Source: Fusarium oxysporum f. sp. lycopersici 4287 | Lineage: Eukaryota; Ascomycota; Sordariomycetes; Hypocreales; Nectriaceae | Direction: 5' to 3' | NCBI RefSeq assembly: GCF_000149955.1 | Contig: NC_031000.1 | Location: 1,833,178-1,897,177, forward strand | Length of the DNA: 64,000 bases | In this document: positions 9,979-20,889 of the stretch, piece by piece | Numbering within the stretch: position 1 is the stretch's first letter | Layout of the letters: each line of letters opens with the position of its first letter | The notes under the pieces: model-generated | Databases searched by the model: none | Told to the model about the DNA's origin: nothing | What the model saw: the letters and a program-made list of their open reading frames with translations, nothing else | Made by a program: the position numbers and the translations under genes

Positions 9979-11492
9979 ATGGCAGACCCTGAGATTACTT
10001 CTCGGCTCGAAAGATTTTTATATTTATACACCACAAACTCGATCAGGTTGACTGACAGACAACAAGAAGATGTATGATCTCTTTGTGGGATAACGGGTAT
10101 TCAGCTCACGTCTCAGCAGGTCAAACTGTTTGTTGATCAACTTTGCAAACAAAATTCGCCGAATTGCCATGCAGCTCTATCTAAAGAAACCATTCGAGCA
10201 CCTAGCAATCATTACATGCGAGAACCTTTCATCCAGGCATGGTTGAATACAGCTTCCTATAGTACTCAGCCATCAGGGATCACGAAACTACCCGATGTAT
10301 CTGTAGACTTCACTCATAATGTCCGCGATCAGAGGGATATCACGCAGAATACCAAAGTAGATACCATCCAGGTCTCCGCCCAACTTTACCAAAAGGCTCT
10401 ACAATTGGCCTTGTCGCCCCTTTCGTTTCTTGATCCCAAGTTTTCAGGGTTTCATGACACCAAAAGCATAGGTAAATGTGTTCTACAGCTAGCAGGGCGG
10501 CGGGGAGAGGTTGAAATACTACGATTCATTCTCAGGCAGCTTTTTATATCCAGGAAGGACTGCCCTTTCAGTCAGAAGGCTAGGTTTGATGAAATCTTCC
10601 ACAACGCCGATGACTCACCACCAAAACGAAGGAACATATACTGGGTTAGAGAAGGCCAGGCTTACTACCGCCTCGCAGAGAAATTTGGACTTGGATCGCT
10701 GTTTTACGACGGTTTGAAGAGGGTAGAGTAAGTATCCCAGAAGCCTACACTAGAAATTGTCTTTTGACCAGACCAAGATTACAAAGGCCTTCCGCAGCCC
10801 TAGACTTTGACGAATACATGTCTCACCTGGCAAACAATGGGCTAGAGGTGTTCTCGAAGTCACTTGAGAAGCCGGCAAAGGTCATTGCTAAGACCATCGA
10901 AAACTGGTACAAATTGAGGGGTCTGATCAACACGAAGGAAAGCAAAGGCACGACGCAGAGAACACTCGAACCTGCGATCCAGAGGATCCAGGCCGAGAAA
11001 TCACTGGGCTCCTCGCCAACGGCCTCCACTCTTTGTACGGTTGATCAAGTGCAACACAAAGATTCTCTACCTTTCCAGGCAGGGGCATTGAATCGTGGCA
11101 TGATGCATGCACAACAACAACAACAACCGCCATACGACCAGGCATTCTTCTCTGCTTGGCCTCAATATGATGCAAGCTTTGTTACAAGCACTTCGTTTCG
11201 TCTCAATCAGGAAGGTGTGGAAGATGCGAATCATTACGCATTTAAATCAGGGTCTCTCGGAGCCTGCGAATCCAAGGATGGCTCAGGTGGCGGGAAGATG
11301 AGTATACAGTCAATGATCAGCACTCAAAAGCCGCACCAGTCGAGACTGGAGAGTACACCTCAATCAATGGTATCCTCTCAGCAAGCGTATTCCAATAGCC
11401 CCTGGCAATGTGACGTCCCACATGAGGACATCGAGCTGCTCGTCAACCTCTCGCAAGCTACCCGACCGATGCCAGTAAAGAACCGTCTTTAG
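9979..11492 (+). CDS. Hypothetical protein, three exons, 473 aa, Gln-rich C-terminal half
   Basis: The exons are 9979-10071, 10120-10727 and 10772-11492. The introns are 48 nt (GTATGA...CAGCAG) and 44 nt (GTAAGT...ACCAG), and joining keeps one frame of 474 codons. The first exon begins MADPEITSRLERFLYLY and is too short to appear as an open frame by itself. The N-terminal 230 residues look helical and globular, with one ankyrin-like helix pair (about VLQLAGRRGEVEILRFIL). The C-terminal half is low-complexity with a QQQQQ run and many Ser, Gln and Asn. This layout, a folded N-terminus plus a disordered Gln-rich tail, suits a transcriptional or signalling regulator, but no domain is recognised and that reading is inference. 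Confidence 0.65.
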
Positions 11493-13180
11493 ACGTACGG
11501 GGACTGTTGAGTTGGAAGTTTTAAAACTTGGGCTTGGAAACTCCAACGTCAGAGGCTTGTAAGCTTCTGTCGTCTCTTGATCAGAGGTGCATCTGGCCAA
11601 GACTCGGCGTAACCCGCGCGCCTTATCTCGACCTGTCACAACGGGCTACTACAAGCATTTCATTGGCTATATTTATAGTTTTAATTAGATATCTGTGAGC
11701 ATGTTCAAAGTGCTTTGTGCCCCACGTGGTCTGACTGTTCTTGTTTCGTGAACGTGTTTTGAATCTTTATATATCTTCTTCCAACAAGTTTAGACGAGGT
11801 ACTCCGCTAACCATTGACCGTCCGGATCATCCGGTAATTCTACCATCTTTTATAATAGAACCCCAACAAAAATTCCAATATTAGAGATACATCTATGAAT
11901 AGCGTTGTTATAAGCTACCTACAGTAACTGTAGGGGTAATAAAATTGAAGATACATACCCATTATCTGAACACGCTTAAAAGAATTCTCGCCGGTCGCCA
12001 TAGCGCTGGTCTACCATTGCCCTGGCTTGCACACTTCAGCTATTGCTTTGTAGAATACTTTAGAGGTCCTGTAACTTGTCGTCGAGGTAATACTGGATAT
12101 CTAGTCGGCGCAGTAAAACCGGGTACCTTTCGTTGACGAAGAATGCACCCTTTGACGTCAACTACGAGACCCCAATGTCAAGGCGTAAGCCAACATGCAG
12201 GGATGCGTGGTGCTCTTTGGCATTATGTCTCCGTTTAAGAGCATTACAAAAACAGTCAGCAAATGCGTAGAGCTCCTCCCACTTCTTTCTCTGTTATTTC
12301 CGTACGTCTGAATACTGCCAAAATGCTTACTCGTCAACTGCCTTGGCTGCAAAGACTCGGCCTGACAGTCCATTATCAGCACTAAATCCGGTGCTAAACC
12401 TTGATAACCTTACTCTGACAAAGAAATAAACTAAACTCTTCCAATACACCAAATGACGACACCTACTCTTAGTAAAACCAGAGGTTTCTGTATAAGCCAG
12501 GCTTCTTATGCTTCTTCTTTGCAGGCCCTTTGTGTCGAATCTTGGTTTTGTTTATATTTGGTAACTCTTCTGATCGAGGTAGGGGGCAACTGAGCTTGTG
12601 TCGTGCTGTAGCATGAAGAACCTTGGCGTCGTTGCCACTACAGCTGTAACTCTTCTTTGCGACGTGCTCATCCTCTTGAAGACGTAAGAAACATTTACCA
12701 CTCCGAAACAGGTTTTTGGCCGATAAGCATAGTTTATCCCTAACACAGCTATTTCATCGAAGGTCCGCACGTCTCCGATCTTCAGCCCATCCCATAAGGC
12801 CTCTGACTTACTTTTGTAGACACGCATGTTACAATGAATGGCCTGCATCACCCTCCTGTGATAATAGGACTCCTGCATGCTAACAGGGCTCCAACTACTG
12901 ACAGTACAGGAGAAGTAGACGATAAGCCTTTTGTCACACAGGCTGTGAACGTAATCGGCTCGCCGGTTGCCTTCTAGCTCTTCTGGCAGTCAATTCGACG
13001 TCCTAAACTCAGTTGTAACATAGGGGTCCTGACCCGCGAGTAGTATAGTCATGACTACTCGATGAATAAGCAGCTTGTTGTGTCTTTCGCTGATAAACTA
13101 TCAGCCTAGCTCTGCTTTTAACCATTGTTTGGCTTTGGGTATGATGATGTTGTATACAGCTGTATTCAGGATTCACTCAC
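11493..13180. other. Gene-poor stretch
   Basis: No gene is supported. Part of 11640-11950 is AT-rich. A minus-strand 108-codon frame (12552-12878) lacks a domain and good composition. If the gene at 13181-13490 has a second exon, it would lie at about 13010-13100 on the minus strand. Confidence 0.35.
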
Positions 13181-13490
13181 CTTCGATATTCAAGCTTACC
13201 GTCAATATATCATTGACAGCCATGTCTGCAAATTGAGGGACTCCTACGAAGAGAATATGAGTTGTACTGAATGCCTCAGAAGGAGCAGAAGCTATTGAAG
13301 TTTTATCCTGGATCGGTACTATTATATCGTTTTGTATCGTTCCTTTTACCGTGAACCAGAAATGGCTTGATGTTTGGTTCTGTCCTGCCAGCTGTGTGCG
13401 CTCCTCCCAGGGCAGAGTGAATGCGCGGTGAAGTATCGTGTCGCAAGTGAATGAAGTATATTTACTCGAAGAACTGGTTTTGAGCTCCAT
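13181..13490 (-). CDS. Hypothetical protein, 5' exon
   Basis: An ATG at 13490 opens 103 codons ending at a strong GTGAGT donor (intron from 13180). The protein is Ser/Thr-rich at first, then reads as beta strands (FWFTVKGTIQNDIIVPIQD). The 3' exon is uncertain. An acceptor at the GCTGATAG or TTATCAG sites near 13090-13100 would add roughly 28 residues ending in CYN. No family is recognised. Without splicing, the frame stops three bases into the intron, so only the donor supports continuation. Confidence 0.4.
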
Positions 13491-13876
13491 TAAGTGTGGT
13501 ATCTAAATAAGCAAACTCTTCGATTGCAATTTGTTGGAGCTACATACTGATAGTGTCTTCTACTGTGAGTATTACCTTTCTAATATAGTTCATCAAGCAA
13601 GATTTCTCCATAAGACTGTGATTTGCTGTCCCAAATAGAGTTGTTGGTTACTTCTGTGATACTTCCACGGCCAGAATTAGAAGCTACTTACCAAATTTAA
13701 CTAACGGAACATAACCTTTGGCACATACCACAGCGATAGCTACTATGGCTTTCATATGCGAAAGAAGGTCTTGGCCTTTGTGACCGATTAGATGTCAATG
13801 ACAACATTATAGGCAGCAAGGCCTCTTGATTTAATTGAGTCTGTTATGTAAAGAAATATGTTCTGCGACTCAGGTG

Positions 13877-14677
13877 CTATCGGTAGTCTTTCTCCAAGTA
13901 TTCAGCCTTAGTCATCTCTGCCTGACAACCTGCTCTGCCCCTCTTTCTGTTACCACGAAGGAGCCAATGTCCAAGTCGTTGAGCTAGTCCAAGATATGGA
14001 CCTTTCGTTGGGGAAGTGTTATAATAAGGTGGCGGGTAGCAATCCTTCTCCATCCGGCACGAGCACCACGGGCCTCCGACACGACGTAAATTATGCAAAT
14101 TATCCCACCTCAAACAGGCAAAAAACCCCGTTATATTCCATTTTGACTTATCCAAATGTAGGGGCACTTCTTGTGCGTTAAAAAGAAATTTCTGTATTTC
14201 TTCATATGTATAACTTGCTTCATGAGCCCGAACCCTATCAAAAAAATCAAGGATATCTTGTGGTGCAATTACTTGTCTTTGTTCAAAAGCGACCAAATTG
14301 CCTTGATGATCTAATACTTTAGGCCTTCGCCAGAGCCATGCATATGCAAGGATCGAGACTAGAAGGTGACGACGAGCATTTCGTAGTCTTTCTTCTTCTG
14401 GCGAGTCTTGGTAGCCTGGTGGGGAAATGAAACTGGCCACGGAAAGATATGCAGTCTGTAAATGTGTTTGCAGCCCTCCTCTTTTAGCAACTTCATGCGA
14501 GAAAGAACCATCCTTTTGCAAATATATTGCAGAGTTGTCAACCCATTGTCGGCTCAGGCGCAGAGCTTCCAATGCCTCGAGCTTGTCAAATGCTGAATTC
14601 TTTACTTCTTGAGGCGTAAAATAGATAGGTGCGCACAATTCCTTACTCCGACGCATTACTTTAAATTGTAGCGGCAT
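13877..14677 (-). CDS. Hypothetical protein, 266 aa
   Basis: The open frame extends upstream to 14740 without an ATG. I chose the ATG at 14677 (MPLQFKVMRRSK), although a short 5' exon is possible because an acceptor-like CAAGGTCAG precedes the frame. The protein has helical, charged segments (about residues 20-50 and 85-120), a Trp-rich patch (AYAWLWRRP), a Cys pair near GPWCSCRMEKDC and a basic C-terminus. No catalytic motif or membrane segment is clear, and I do not recognise the family. It is isolated and on the same strand as the small genes at 15.2-15.8 kb. Confidence 0.5.
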   Translation of the reverse strand: MPLQFKVMRRSKELCAPIYFTPQEVKNSAFDKLEALEALRLSRQWVDNSAIYLQKDGSFSHEVAKRGGLQTHLQTAYLSVASFISPPGYQDSPEEERLRNARRHLLVSILAYAWLWRRPKVLDHQGNLVAFEQRQVIAPQDILDFFDRVRAHEASYTYEEIQKFLFNAQEVPLHLDKSKWNITGFFACLRWDNLHNLRRVGGPWCSCRMEKDCYPPPYYNTSPTKGPYLGLAQRLGHWLLRGNRKRGRAGCQAEMTKAEYLEKDYR

Positions 14678-15168
14678 AGTAAATTGACAGAATGGGTTGT
14701 GTTTGTGAGCAGGAAAGGCTAAATTGAAGCCAGATTGCAAGCTGACCTTGTAGCTATTTAAGCTACATAAAGTGCTTGGAAATCCTAGAAGCTCCTAACC
14801 TGCGCCCTACGAGTGCCGGTTCGAGACCCTTTGGGTAACTGTTCAATGAAGGATTACTGTAATGGACGATGCATCGCGGGGTATTGTTTGACATTTCACT
14901 GCAGCGCTAGACATGTGTAATGGAATCCAGGAATCCTCAAGCCAGCATTTATATGTTGTCATAGATTTTACGCCATGGACCAACATGTTACCAATACCTA
15001 GTATTCTTCTTCTATGGTTCGTCGGGCACTTGAGCAGCTGGAAGGCCAGCATAATGAATCAACCAGTATAAAAATAGCAGTAGAAGTTGATAAAGAGCGA
15101 CATGGCTCGAATTATTATATAATACTATCGCTTTCAGATGCCTTTGACACATTATCGATAATACATGA

Positions 15169-15482
15169 CTATTCTTGCTGTAGGATAAACTCAGCTGCAT
15201 CCACTGCCTCGATGACTGCCAGAAGGCAAACTCCAAAGGACCGGTCATGATATGTACACCATGGCATATCGATACCAGGTTTGGCCCTTTCCAGGTCAAT
15301 GAAATCGACGGTATCACAAGGTATCTAGCCTAATGTGAGTTTGAATAGGTTCAGTACGTTTGCTTACTTACTGATAGCTTTAACTCAAGATTACGCCAAA
15401 GGTGATGTACTTCTCGAACGAGAACTTGGTAACAAGGGTCCAGCAGCACCGTCTCGTCGGTTGCGTTTGTTGAGTGAGGCAT
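15169..15482 (-). CDS. Small two-exon hypothetical protein, 88 aa
   Basis: The exons are 15482-15372 and 15324-15169, split by a 47-nt intron with a GTAAGTAAG donor and CTAG acceptor. The product starts MPHSTNATDETVLLDPCYQ and ends DAAEFILQQE; it is acidic and contains four Cys. The composition is clearly protein-like. The ATG lies one base after a perfect CTAACACAG branch/acceptor signal, so this may be the 3' part of a longer gene that begins with the exon block at 15540-15802. No family is recognised. Confidence 0.5.
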
Positions 15483-15539
15483 GCTGTGTTAGGAATAACA
15501 AAACTTGAATAGGCGTGATTACAAGTAGCTTACAGGTAT

Positions 15540-15802
15540 CTACAAGGTGGGAACGTGGGCATTATCCAGATTAAATATGTTGATCTACGGGCGACAGCAT
15601 GGAGGCGGTAAGAATTTTACAGGGGGTTGTTAGTCTTCACTTGTAACGTCGCGTTTTCATGGGGATTGAAAGTAATCACAAAGGGTACCAAGCCTGTATC
15701 CGTATTTAGAGTGAAGTTGGTACACACGTTGGCGCACGGACCCGTAACCGCACCAACATTATTATGCGTGTATCCTGGACACGACCCATTACACGATGTA
15801 AT
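15540..15802 (-). CDS. Cys-rich, probably secreted protein, 3' exons only
   Basis: The exons are 15802-15641 and 15584-15540, joined through a 56-nt GTGAAG...CCGTAG intron. They follow an acceptor with a GCTAAC branch site (ACATGTTAG). The product contains CNGSCPGY and GPCANVCTNFTLNT, several N-x-S/T sequons and a hydrophobic C-terminal strand, as in an extracellular Cys-stabilised domain. The 5' exon with the expected signal peptide was not located, so the gene is incomplete or decayed. If the 56-nt intron is not removed, the frame stops at 15617 instead. Confidence 0.4.
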
Positions 15803-16002
15803 CTAACATGTTAGCATCACCGTACATACAACTGACAACCCATGCAGCTGGTCCCTACCCAAGGACAGAAGCACAGGGGTGGCCTTTGCCTGGCCATTGA
15901 AAGACGCTTAGAAGTACCTCTTTCTTGCAGAGCTGAAATCCATTTGCGGTACTACATTCGCGAGACGCTAAATCAACATCTTGATAAAGAAAAACAGAAG
16001 CT

Positions 16003-17205
16003 ATGTCTATCAAGCACAGCAATCAACCAATTGGCACGAATATTGGATACAATCGACCTCCATCACGACGGTCCCTTCCGGCCTTCAGTTCTCTCGCAGA
16101 AACATTGTTTCCGTCTCAGAGCAGTAGAGAGAACGGGAAACATAAGATAGTACGGTGGGAAGACCAATATGAGTACATACCATCTCTTCCGTTCTCGCAG
16201 TTCAAAAGCGAGCAAGAAGAAGAGAGGGGGCGACTTGAGAAGCTCATGAACGATCACCCGGTTAATCGTCCACAATTGGATCCAGCATCCATAGATGAAG
16301 AGGCGAGGAAGATCATCTTAGCCCGATGGAAAGAGGAGGGCATTTGGGATGATACATGGAAAGAGAGTGACGGGTCGACTTGGAGATGGAGCCATGAAAG
16401 AGATGACATGGAAAGATGGCCAGGAGATATGTTAGATCTCCCATCCGGTCGCCTGGAACAACCAACGCGACCTATATCCCGATTCCTGCATCAGATGGGT
16501 AAGCTGGTTTCCAAGGCTTTGGAGGAAAATTCTCAGAAGGTTCATTGGCGCCAGTCGTGCGCTAAGACGGGCTTTAATCTGAGCCCCTCGATTAACTGTA
16601 GTAACAAGGAGGAGTCCATTCAACCTATTGACCGCATTGGTACCACGGCTTTCGAAATAGTCAAGCATACGTGGCAGCAAAGAGGCATCTGGGATGATAG
16701 CTGGGGAGACTTGCCTGGATATGCATGGAAGCATGAACGCCAAAGGGAAGGTTTTTCACTGGACAGTTGCATTCACGGTCCGGCTCCTAAAACTACGACG
16801 GAAATCCATGCACCCTACGCCAACATGGGTGTTCCCGCTTCGACGCAGCAGGAGCAGCACAGTCATCTGTCTGTCGCTCTGCCACCGGACAATGCCGTCT
16901 TACCTCCAACGTCAGATCCTAGAGTCAACCATGAAAACGAGAAAACAAACCACGCAGTCGAGATCGCCCGACAAGCCAGCAATAGTTTGGAACCGAGTCA
17001 CGTCACCGACTCGTCAATAGCCACTTCAGAGGCCCCAGAACGGTCGCTCTCTCCCATCCCCCCGAAGCCACGGCGAAAAAGTTCTCGCATATCGAAGCCA
17101 TCTGAACGGTATGGACAGTCACTTACCTCAGAGCGGAGAGTTGGTCTTAGGCCACGCCCCTCAAAGTCTTATAGTGTTTCGCGACGTGCTACCAAGTATT
17201 CATAG
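16003..17205 (+). CDS. Hypothetical protein with two GIWDD-W...W-HER motifs, 400 aa
   Basis: This is a single exon with an ATG at 16003. Two related segments occur at residues about 105-133 and 218-246. Both have a hydrophobic/Trp lead, then GIWDD[TS]W, a Gly/Pro turn, W and HER. I have the impression that similar Trp-rich units occur in lineage-specific fungal proteins of unknown function, but cannot confirm it. The last 100 residues are Pro/Ser/Arg-rich and end in basic clusters (KPRRKSSRISKPSERYG) resembling nuclear localisation or AT-hook-like sequence. The protein is probably nuclear, by inference. An overlapping frame (15842-16150) in another phase is considered a shadow. Confidence 0.6.
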   Translation: MSIKHSNQPIGTNIGYNRPPSRRSLPAFSSLAETLFPSQSSRENGKHKIVRWEDQYEYIPSLPFSQFKSEQEEERGRLEKLMNDHPVNRPQLDPASIDEEARKIILARWKEEGIWDDTWKESDGSTWRWSHERDDMERWPGDMLDLPSGRLEQPTRPISRFLHQMGKLVSKALEENSQKVHWRQSCAKTGFNLSPSINCSNKEESIQPIDRIGTTAFEIVKHTWQQRGIWDDSWGDLPGYAWKHERQREGFSLDSCIHGPAPKTTTEIHAPYANMGVPASTQQEQHSHLSVALPPDNAVLPPTSDPRVNHENEKTNHAVEIARQASNSLEPSHVTDSSIATSEAPERSLSPIPPKPRRKSSRISKPSERYGQSLTSERRVGLRPRPSKSYSVSRRATKYS

Positions 17206-18683
17206 GAAGAACCACTCCCGACCAGGGAAGAGATTCTTATGTATGGCTTTCCATTCTTTGTCACCTAGATGGATCGAGCCTGTCCTTAGTCTTACTTGCC
17301 ACTCACCATGTGAGGCCCATTCAGGGCATTAATATGAATACGCGTTCCTTCTGATACTTTGTGGCCTTTCAGTCGGTTCTCAGATTGGACTTCCTGGCCA
17401 AATAGAGATCGTCTTTCGTCTAGTAAGGCCTCTAGTTTCAGCGCCTCGGCGCAGTTGCCTTGACCTATAAATGTAATAAGCACAGACTTTCGGTTGCTGC
17501 GCCATGTCCTTTGCTTCTAATTTTAAATACATGATTCACGTGGTTGCGACTCCCAGTGTGATTTAGTGCTTCTGAAATCGGTGCGGTATATAATATCCCC
17601 CCCCTCAAACTACAACTGATCGAAATAAAGCACACAAGTAACCTAGTCTCAAGAAGCACTAATAAACGACGACGCCCTACTCAGGGAAACCCTTTCGTTG
17701 ATAACAAGATATTATTGTAACCTGTCCCAGTTCCCCAAACTCAATTTCAAGCTTCCTTGCTAACAGGTATTAAGCCACCAAGGCGCCCACTACACATTTA
17801 GTTACAATAACGAGGACGAGAATGTACAACAAAACTAGCGCTACTACTTTAGAGCTGAGGCCTGAAATTATACCCCTTTTCTCCAAGAATCCACTCAGGT
17901 GGTTGAAACGCTGCCGACAAGGACTTGCAGATGATCGCAGATCTCGTGGGGTCAGCGTCTCTTCTACGAAGGATGATAAGTTGTCTGATAATTATGATGA
18001 GCCTTCCGACAATGATGATGACACTCTTCTATTGGTAGAGACACCTTAGATCTGACGGGGTTACATTGATAGCTCCTTAGTATCGTTTTCGATCCGGCGG
18101 TGTTATAGGGACATAGGGTGAAGTGATTATTAGATCCTCAAATGACTTAGCCATTAAGTCCATACCCTCACATCTGTTTTTCTTAACATACTTTACTTTA
18201 CGCCCCAGTTATTGGCAGACATGCCTTCAGTTAGATGTAGAACCCGTCCATAAACAGTGAATCTGACAGTGCCGAACCTAGATCATTACACATGCTTGCA
18301 ATGTTCCCTAACTTCACTATGTGATTCCAGCCAGGCAGTATGTCACTATAATAATGTATAATATTATGGCATTTAGTCATATAAAAAATACCGGAATACT
18401 TACCTAATAATTGCGGCAGCCCCGGGATCCAAAGCCTTTAGTTATCTATATTTACTACATGTCATATAGGCAGCTTTGTGGTTCCCCATCCGTAACCATT
18501 ACCTCTTTGAAGTTTAAATTCACCGGTGACATTTCTTTACTATACAGTATCTTCTTATTATATTAAGGTTGCTATAAATGACCTTGCAATACTAATAACA
18601 CCACTATCACTGTTGAACTCCGCGTCTCTCGGTTTCATAAGTATATCTCTCTAACTACAAAACCGTTCTCTATCTCTATATTC
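17206..18683. other. Mostly intergenic; two weak small ORFs
   Basis: A 63-codon minus-strand frame (17292-17483) reads GNCAEALKLEALLDERRSLFG, which resembles one kinesin-light-chain-type TPR unit and may be a relic of an NLR-like repeat gene. A 75-codon plus-strand frame (17822-18049) has an acidic Asp-rich tail. Neither is certain. The rest is AT-rich without genes. Confidence 0.35.
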
Positions 18684-19550
18684 ATGCTGCGCAAGCTGTA
18701 CACCAATGACTCACAGTCAAGCATGGGGCGTCAGGTTGGCATCGAACCAACCTTTCCACCCCCGTCCTTTATTCGTCCAAATGGCGGGAACCGCCCCATG
18801 ATACCCAGAAGTGAGCCTCTTTCGACCCCAGATACGCCCAGGGAAAAGCCTCTTCCACCGGTCCCTCACCAACGAGGCAAATCAACACGTCGCCCAAGGC
18901 CTCGCCATCAGTGGTTGGCTCAAACTTCAGCTGCTTGCGCCCAGTCCCTCGTATCCGACATGACACTGACTATCAACCGTTTTCTTGTTATACAGGCGGG
19001 ATGTAGGGTTCAAGAAATACCAGACACTCGTGTAATCCCCCATCTTGAAAGAGACATAGACAATAGCCTCACATTTTTTTACTGGAGCAAAGTACTAAGC
19101 ATTATGACGGCACACAACTTCGACTCTGTCTTTATCCTCAGACTGGACTTAATGCATCTTCGATCGCGTGCGAGTTTCGCGTGGGTTACCATACTTGCCG
19201 AGGCCCATACTAGCATCGGGTGTATGGAAGACATAAATTACTTGGACTTAATGGCCATGTACGATAGTATGAACAGCACCGATCATCTGGTCAAACACGA
19301 TGTGCACCAAGTTCCTCCCGGGTTTAGCGGCGGCTTTAGTCGTATCCTGACTCAGCTGCAAATTCTAGTGGGGAATTATGAGTCACAGCCAGTCACAATA
19401 TTGACTTGTCTTTATCGGCTGCAGGGGTGTGATAAGGAGATAAACCTGCCTACCCTGTATTATGATAGCGAGAAAGTGTTCGGAATTGGCATTGGCATGG
19501 ACGTCTTGGCTGTGATGATTAATTGGCTAGCTTTATCTTATCACCACTGA
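18684..19550 (+). CDS. Hypothetical protein, Pro-rich N-terminus, 288 aa
   Basis: This is a single exon with an ATG at 18684. Residues 20-80 are Pro/Arg-rich with KPLPPVP, an SH3-ligand-like stretch. From about residue 85 the sequence is folded and largely helical, with no membrane signal or known catalytic motif. It is followed on the same strand by three more orphans (19.7-26.9 kb), suggesting a block of lineage-specific genes. The function is unknown. Confidence 0.5.
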   Translation: MLRKLYTNDSQSSMGRQVGIEPTFPPPSFIRPNGGNRPMIPRSEPLSTPDTPREKPLPPVPHQRGKSTRRPRPRHQWLAQTSAACAQSLVSDMTLTINRFLVIQAGCRVQEIPDTRVIPHLERDIDNSLTFFYWSKVLSIMTAHNFDSVFILRLDLMHLRSRASFAWVTILAEAHTSIGCMEDINYLDLMAMYDSMNSTDHLVKHDVHQVPPGFSGGFSRILTQLQILVGNYESQPVTILTCLYRLQGCDKEINLPTLYYDSEKVFGIGIGMDVLAVMINWLALSYHH

Positions 19551-19740
19551 AACAGAACAGGTTATTGGTTATTAGTGAATGTTATTGTTGTTGTATCCAT
19601 TTTTAGGGAAAGCAATGCTTCACGTATAACGCTGCTGCCAGTGTAATTTATATTTTGGCCACTGCTTATACGCTGTGATCATAAAAAGTCGCGCGACAGA
19701 CAATTTATTCAGAACAGAAAGATCCCCCGAGTGTTTAATT

Positions 19741-20316
19741 ATGGAAGAAGATAAGAAATTACAGGAATTGATTGAAGTAATTAGTCAACTCTTACAGCTC
19801 GCAACTTCGTACGAGCGGCTGCGGTTACAAAGCTCCGTTCAGTTATTGGGCGCATGCGCCACCATCCAGCCACGCCAATGCATTGTTAACTTGTTGAACC
19901 AAGAGCTACAGGACCAGATTGTTTGGGCTAACATGTACCGGAATTATCAGAGCCAACCAGATGTAACCACAGTACAAGTGGGCAATGGCTGGCGGAGCGC
20001 ATCCTTCGACGGGGACGATTGGTTGCACGAGTTCGCCAATGAAGTGTTGGAGGGCGCAGAAACGATATGCATGATATTGGATCAATCACCAGAGCACATA
20101 CATGTTAGAGGGGGTTGGATTCCGGTGGTCCGCCGCTCCCGTTCGTCCAGGGCCGATGATGATCAGTGCTCTGCTTCGGAGTTTGATGACATGGGCGAGG
20201 AGGAGGTACCCATCGGCGGAGATGATGCCGAGTACTGGGGGCCAAAAGAGTCACATGAGGACGACCGAGATATTTCGGAACTCGGACCAAAAAAGCTTTG
20301 CTTCTGGTACTTTTGA
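19741..20316 (+). CDS. Hypothetical acidic protein, 191 aa
   Basis: The ATG at 19741 (MEEDKKLQELIEVI) was chosen over the extended frame from 19675 because the composition becomes helical there. The N-terminal half is amphipathic helix. The C-terminal half is strongly acidic (SEFDDMGEEEVP, KESHEDDRDISELG) and ends in an aromatic CFWYF. No family is recognised. It stands 190 bp after the preceding gene on the same strand. Confidence 0.5.
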   Translation: MEEDKKLQELIEVISQLLQLATSYERLRLQSSVQLLGACATIQPRQCIVNLLNQELQDQIVWANMYRNYQSQPDVTTVQVGNGWRSASFDGDDWLHEFANEVLEGAETICMILDQSPEHIHVRGGWIPVVRRSRSSRADDDQCSASEFDDMGEEEVPIGGDDAEYWGPKESHEDDRDISELGPKKLCFWYF

Positions 20317-20889
20317 GATGCAGTGATACCTTTGTTGGTCCAACTTTAGAACCAACAGGGCCCCCCCATCGATATGGAGAAAGAGCTGGGGTTCGACATT
20401 ACATACGTATCGCCACCTGGACTTACACTCATCTCTCTACATTCACAAACGCGGGGAATCAATGTCACATAATCAAAGCCTAATCCAAGAATGGTAAGCT
20501 CATGTTACCGATTGGCCCTAAGCAAGGCTTAACCTTTCAGAGATAGCAATGCTATCTGTAATAAGTTGTAATAAGTGGAGACATAACTAATAACTAATAA
20601 CAACGTAGTAATGATAACCCACATACTGGCATTCTAGGAGATGATTTTCGGTGTCAAGTGATACAGAGCGCGTGTTAGTCGTCTTACTGCTTCTGTTTTT
20701 TATTCAATTATTTGAATTCGACAAGATTAAAATGAACGTTGTTAATTGCGCTGATGAATAAATATGTTATGCCTCACCATCCGTAGAGCTAGGTAGGGTA
20801 ACCGCCATAATAAATTCGATTTTCCAACGCTTCAGCATTTGCTTCTACCTTGTGCCATTTTGCTTGTGCCAATCGATTTTCAGTGCAGT
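20317..20889. other. Intergenic, AT-rich
   Basis: No gene, repeat or RNA was recognised. The segment at about 20560-20760 is AT-rich and presumably separates the neighbouring transcription units. Confidence 0.45.

Noticed and set aside
9979..11492. Mating-type or polyketide/NRPS-related gene
   Set aside because: No alpha-box, HMG-box, ketosynthase, adenylation or condensation motifs occur here or elsewhere in the window.
12552..12878. 108-codon minus-strand ORF
   Set aside because: No motif, no splice support and unremarkable composition.
14795..14830. GGTTCGAGACC resembling a tRNA T-loop
   Set aside because: The flanking bases do not form the T stem and no D or anticodon arm can be folded around it.
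17292..17483. Kinesin-light-chain-type TPR relic of an NLR gene
   Set aside because: Only one repeat-like segment is present, with no NACHT or NB-ARC domain nearby; too weak to call.
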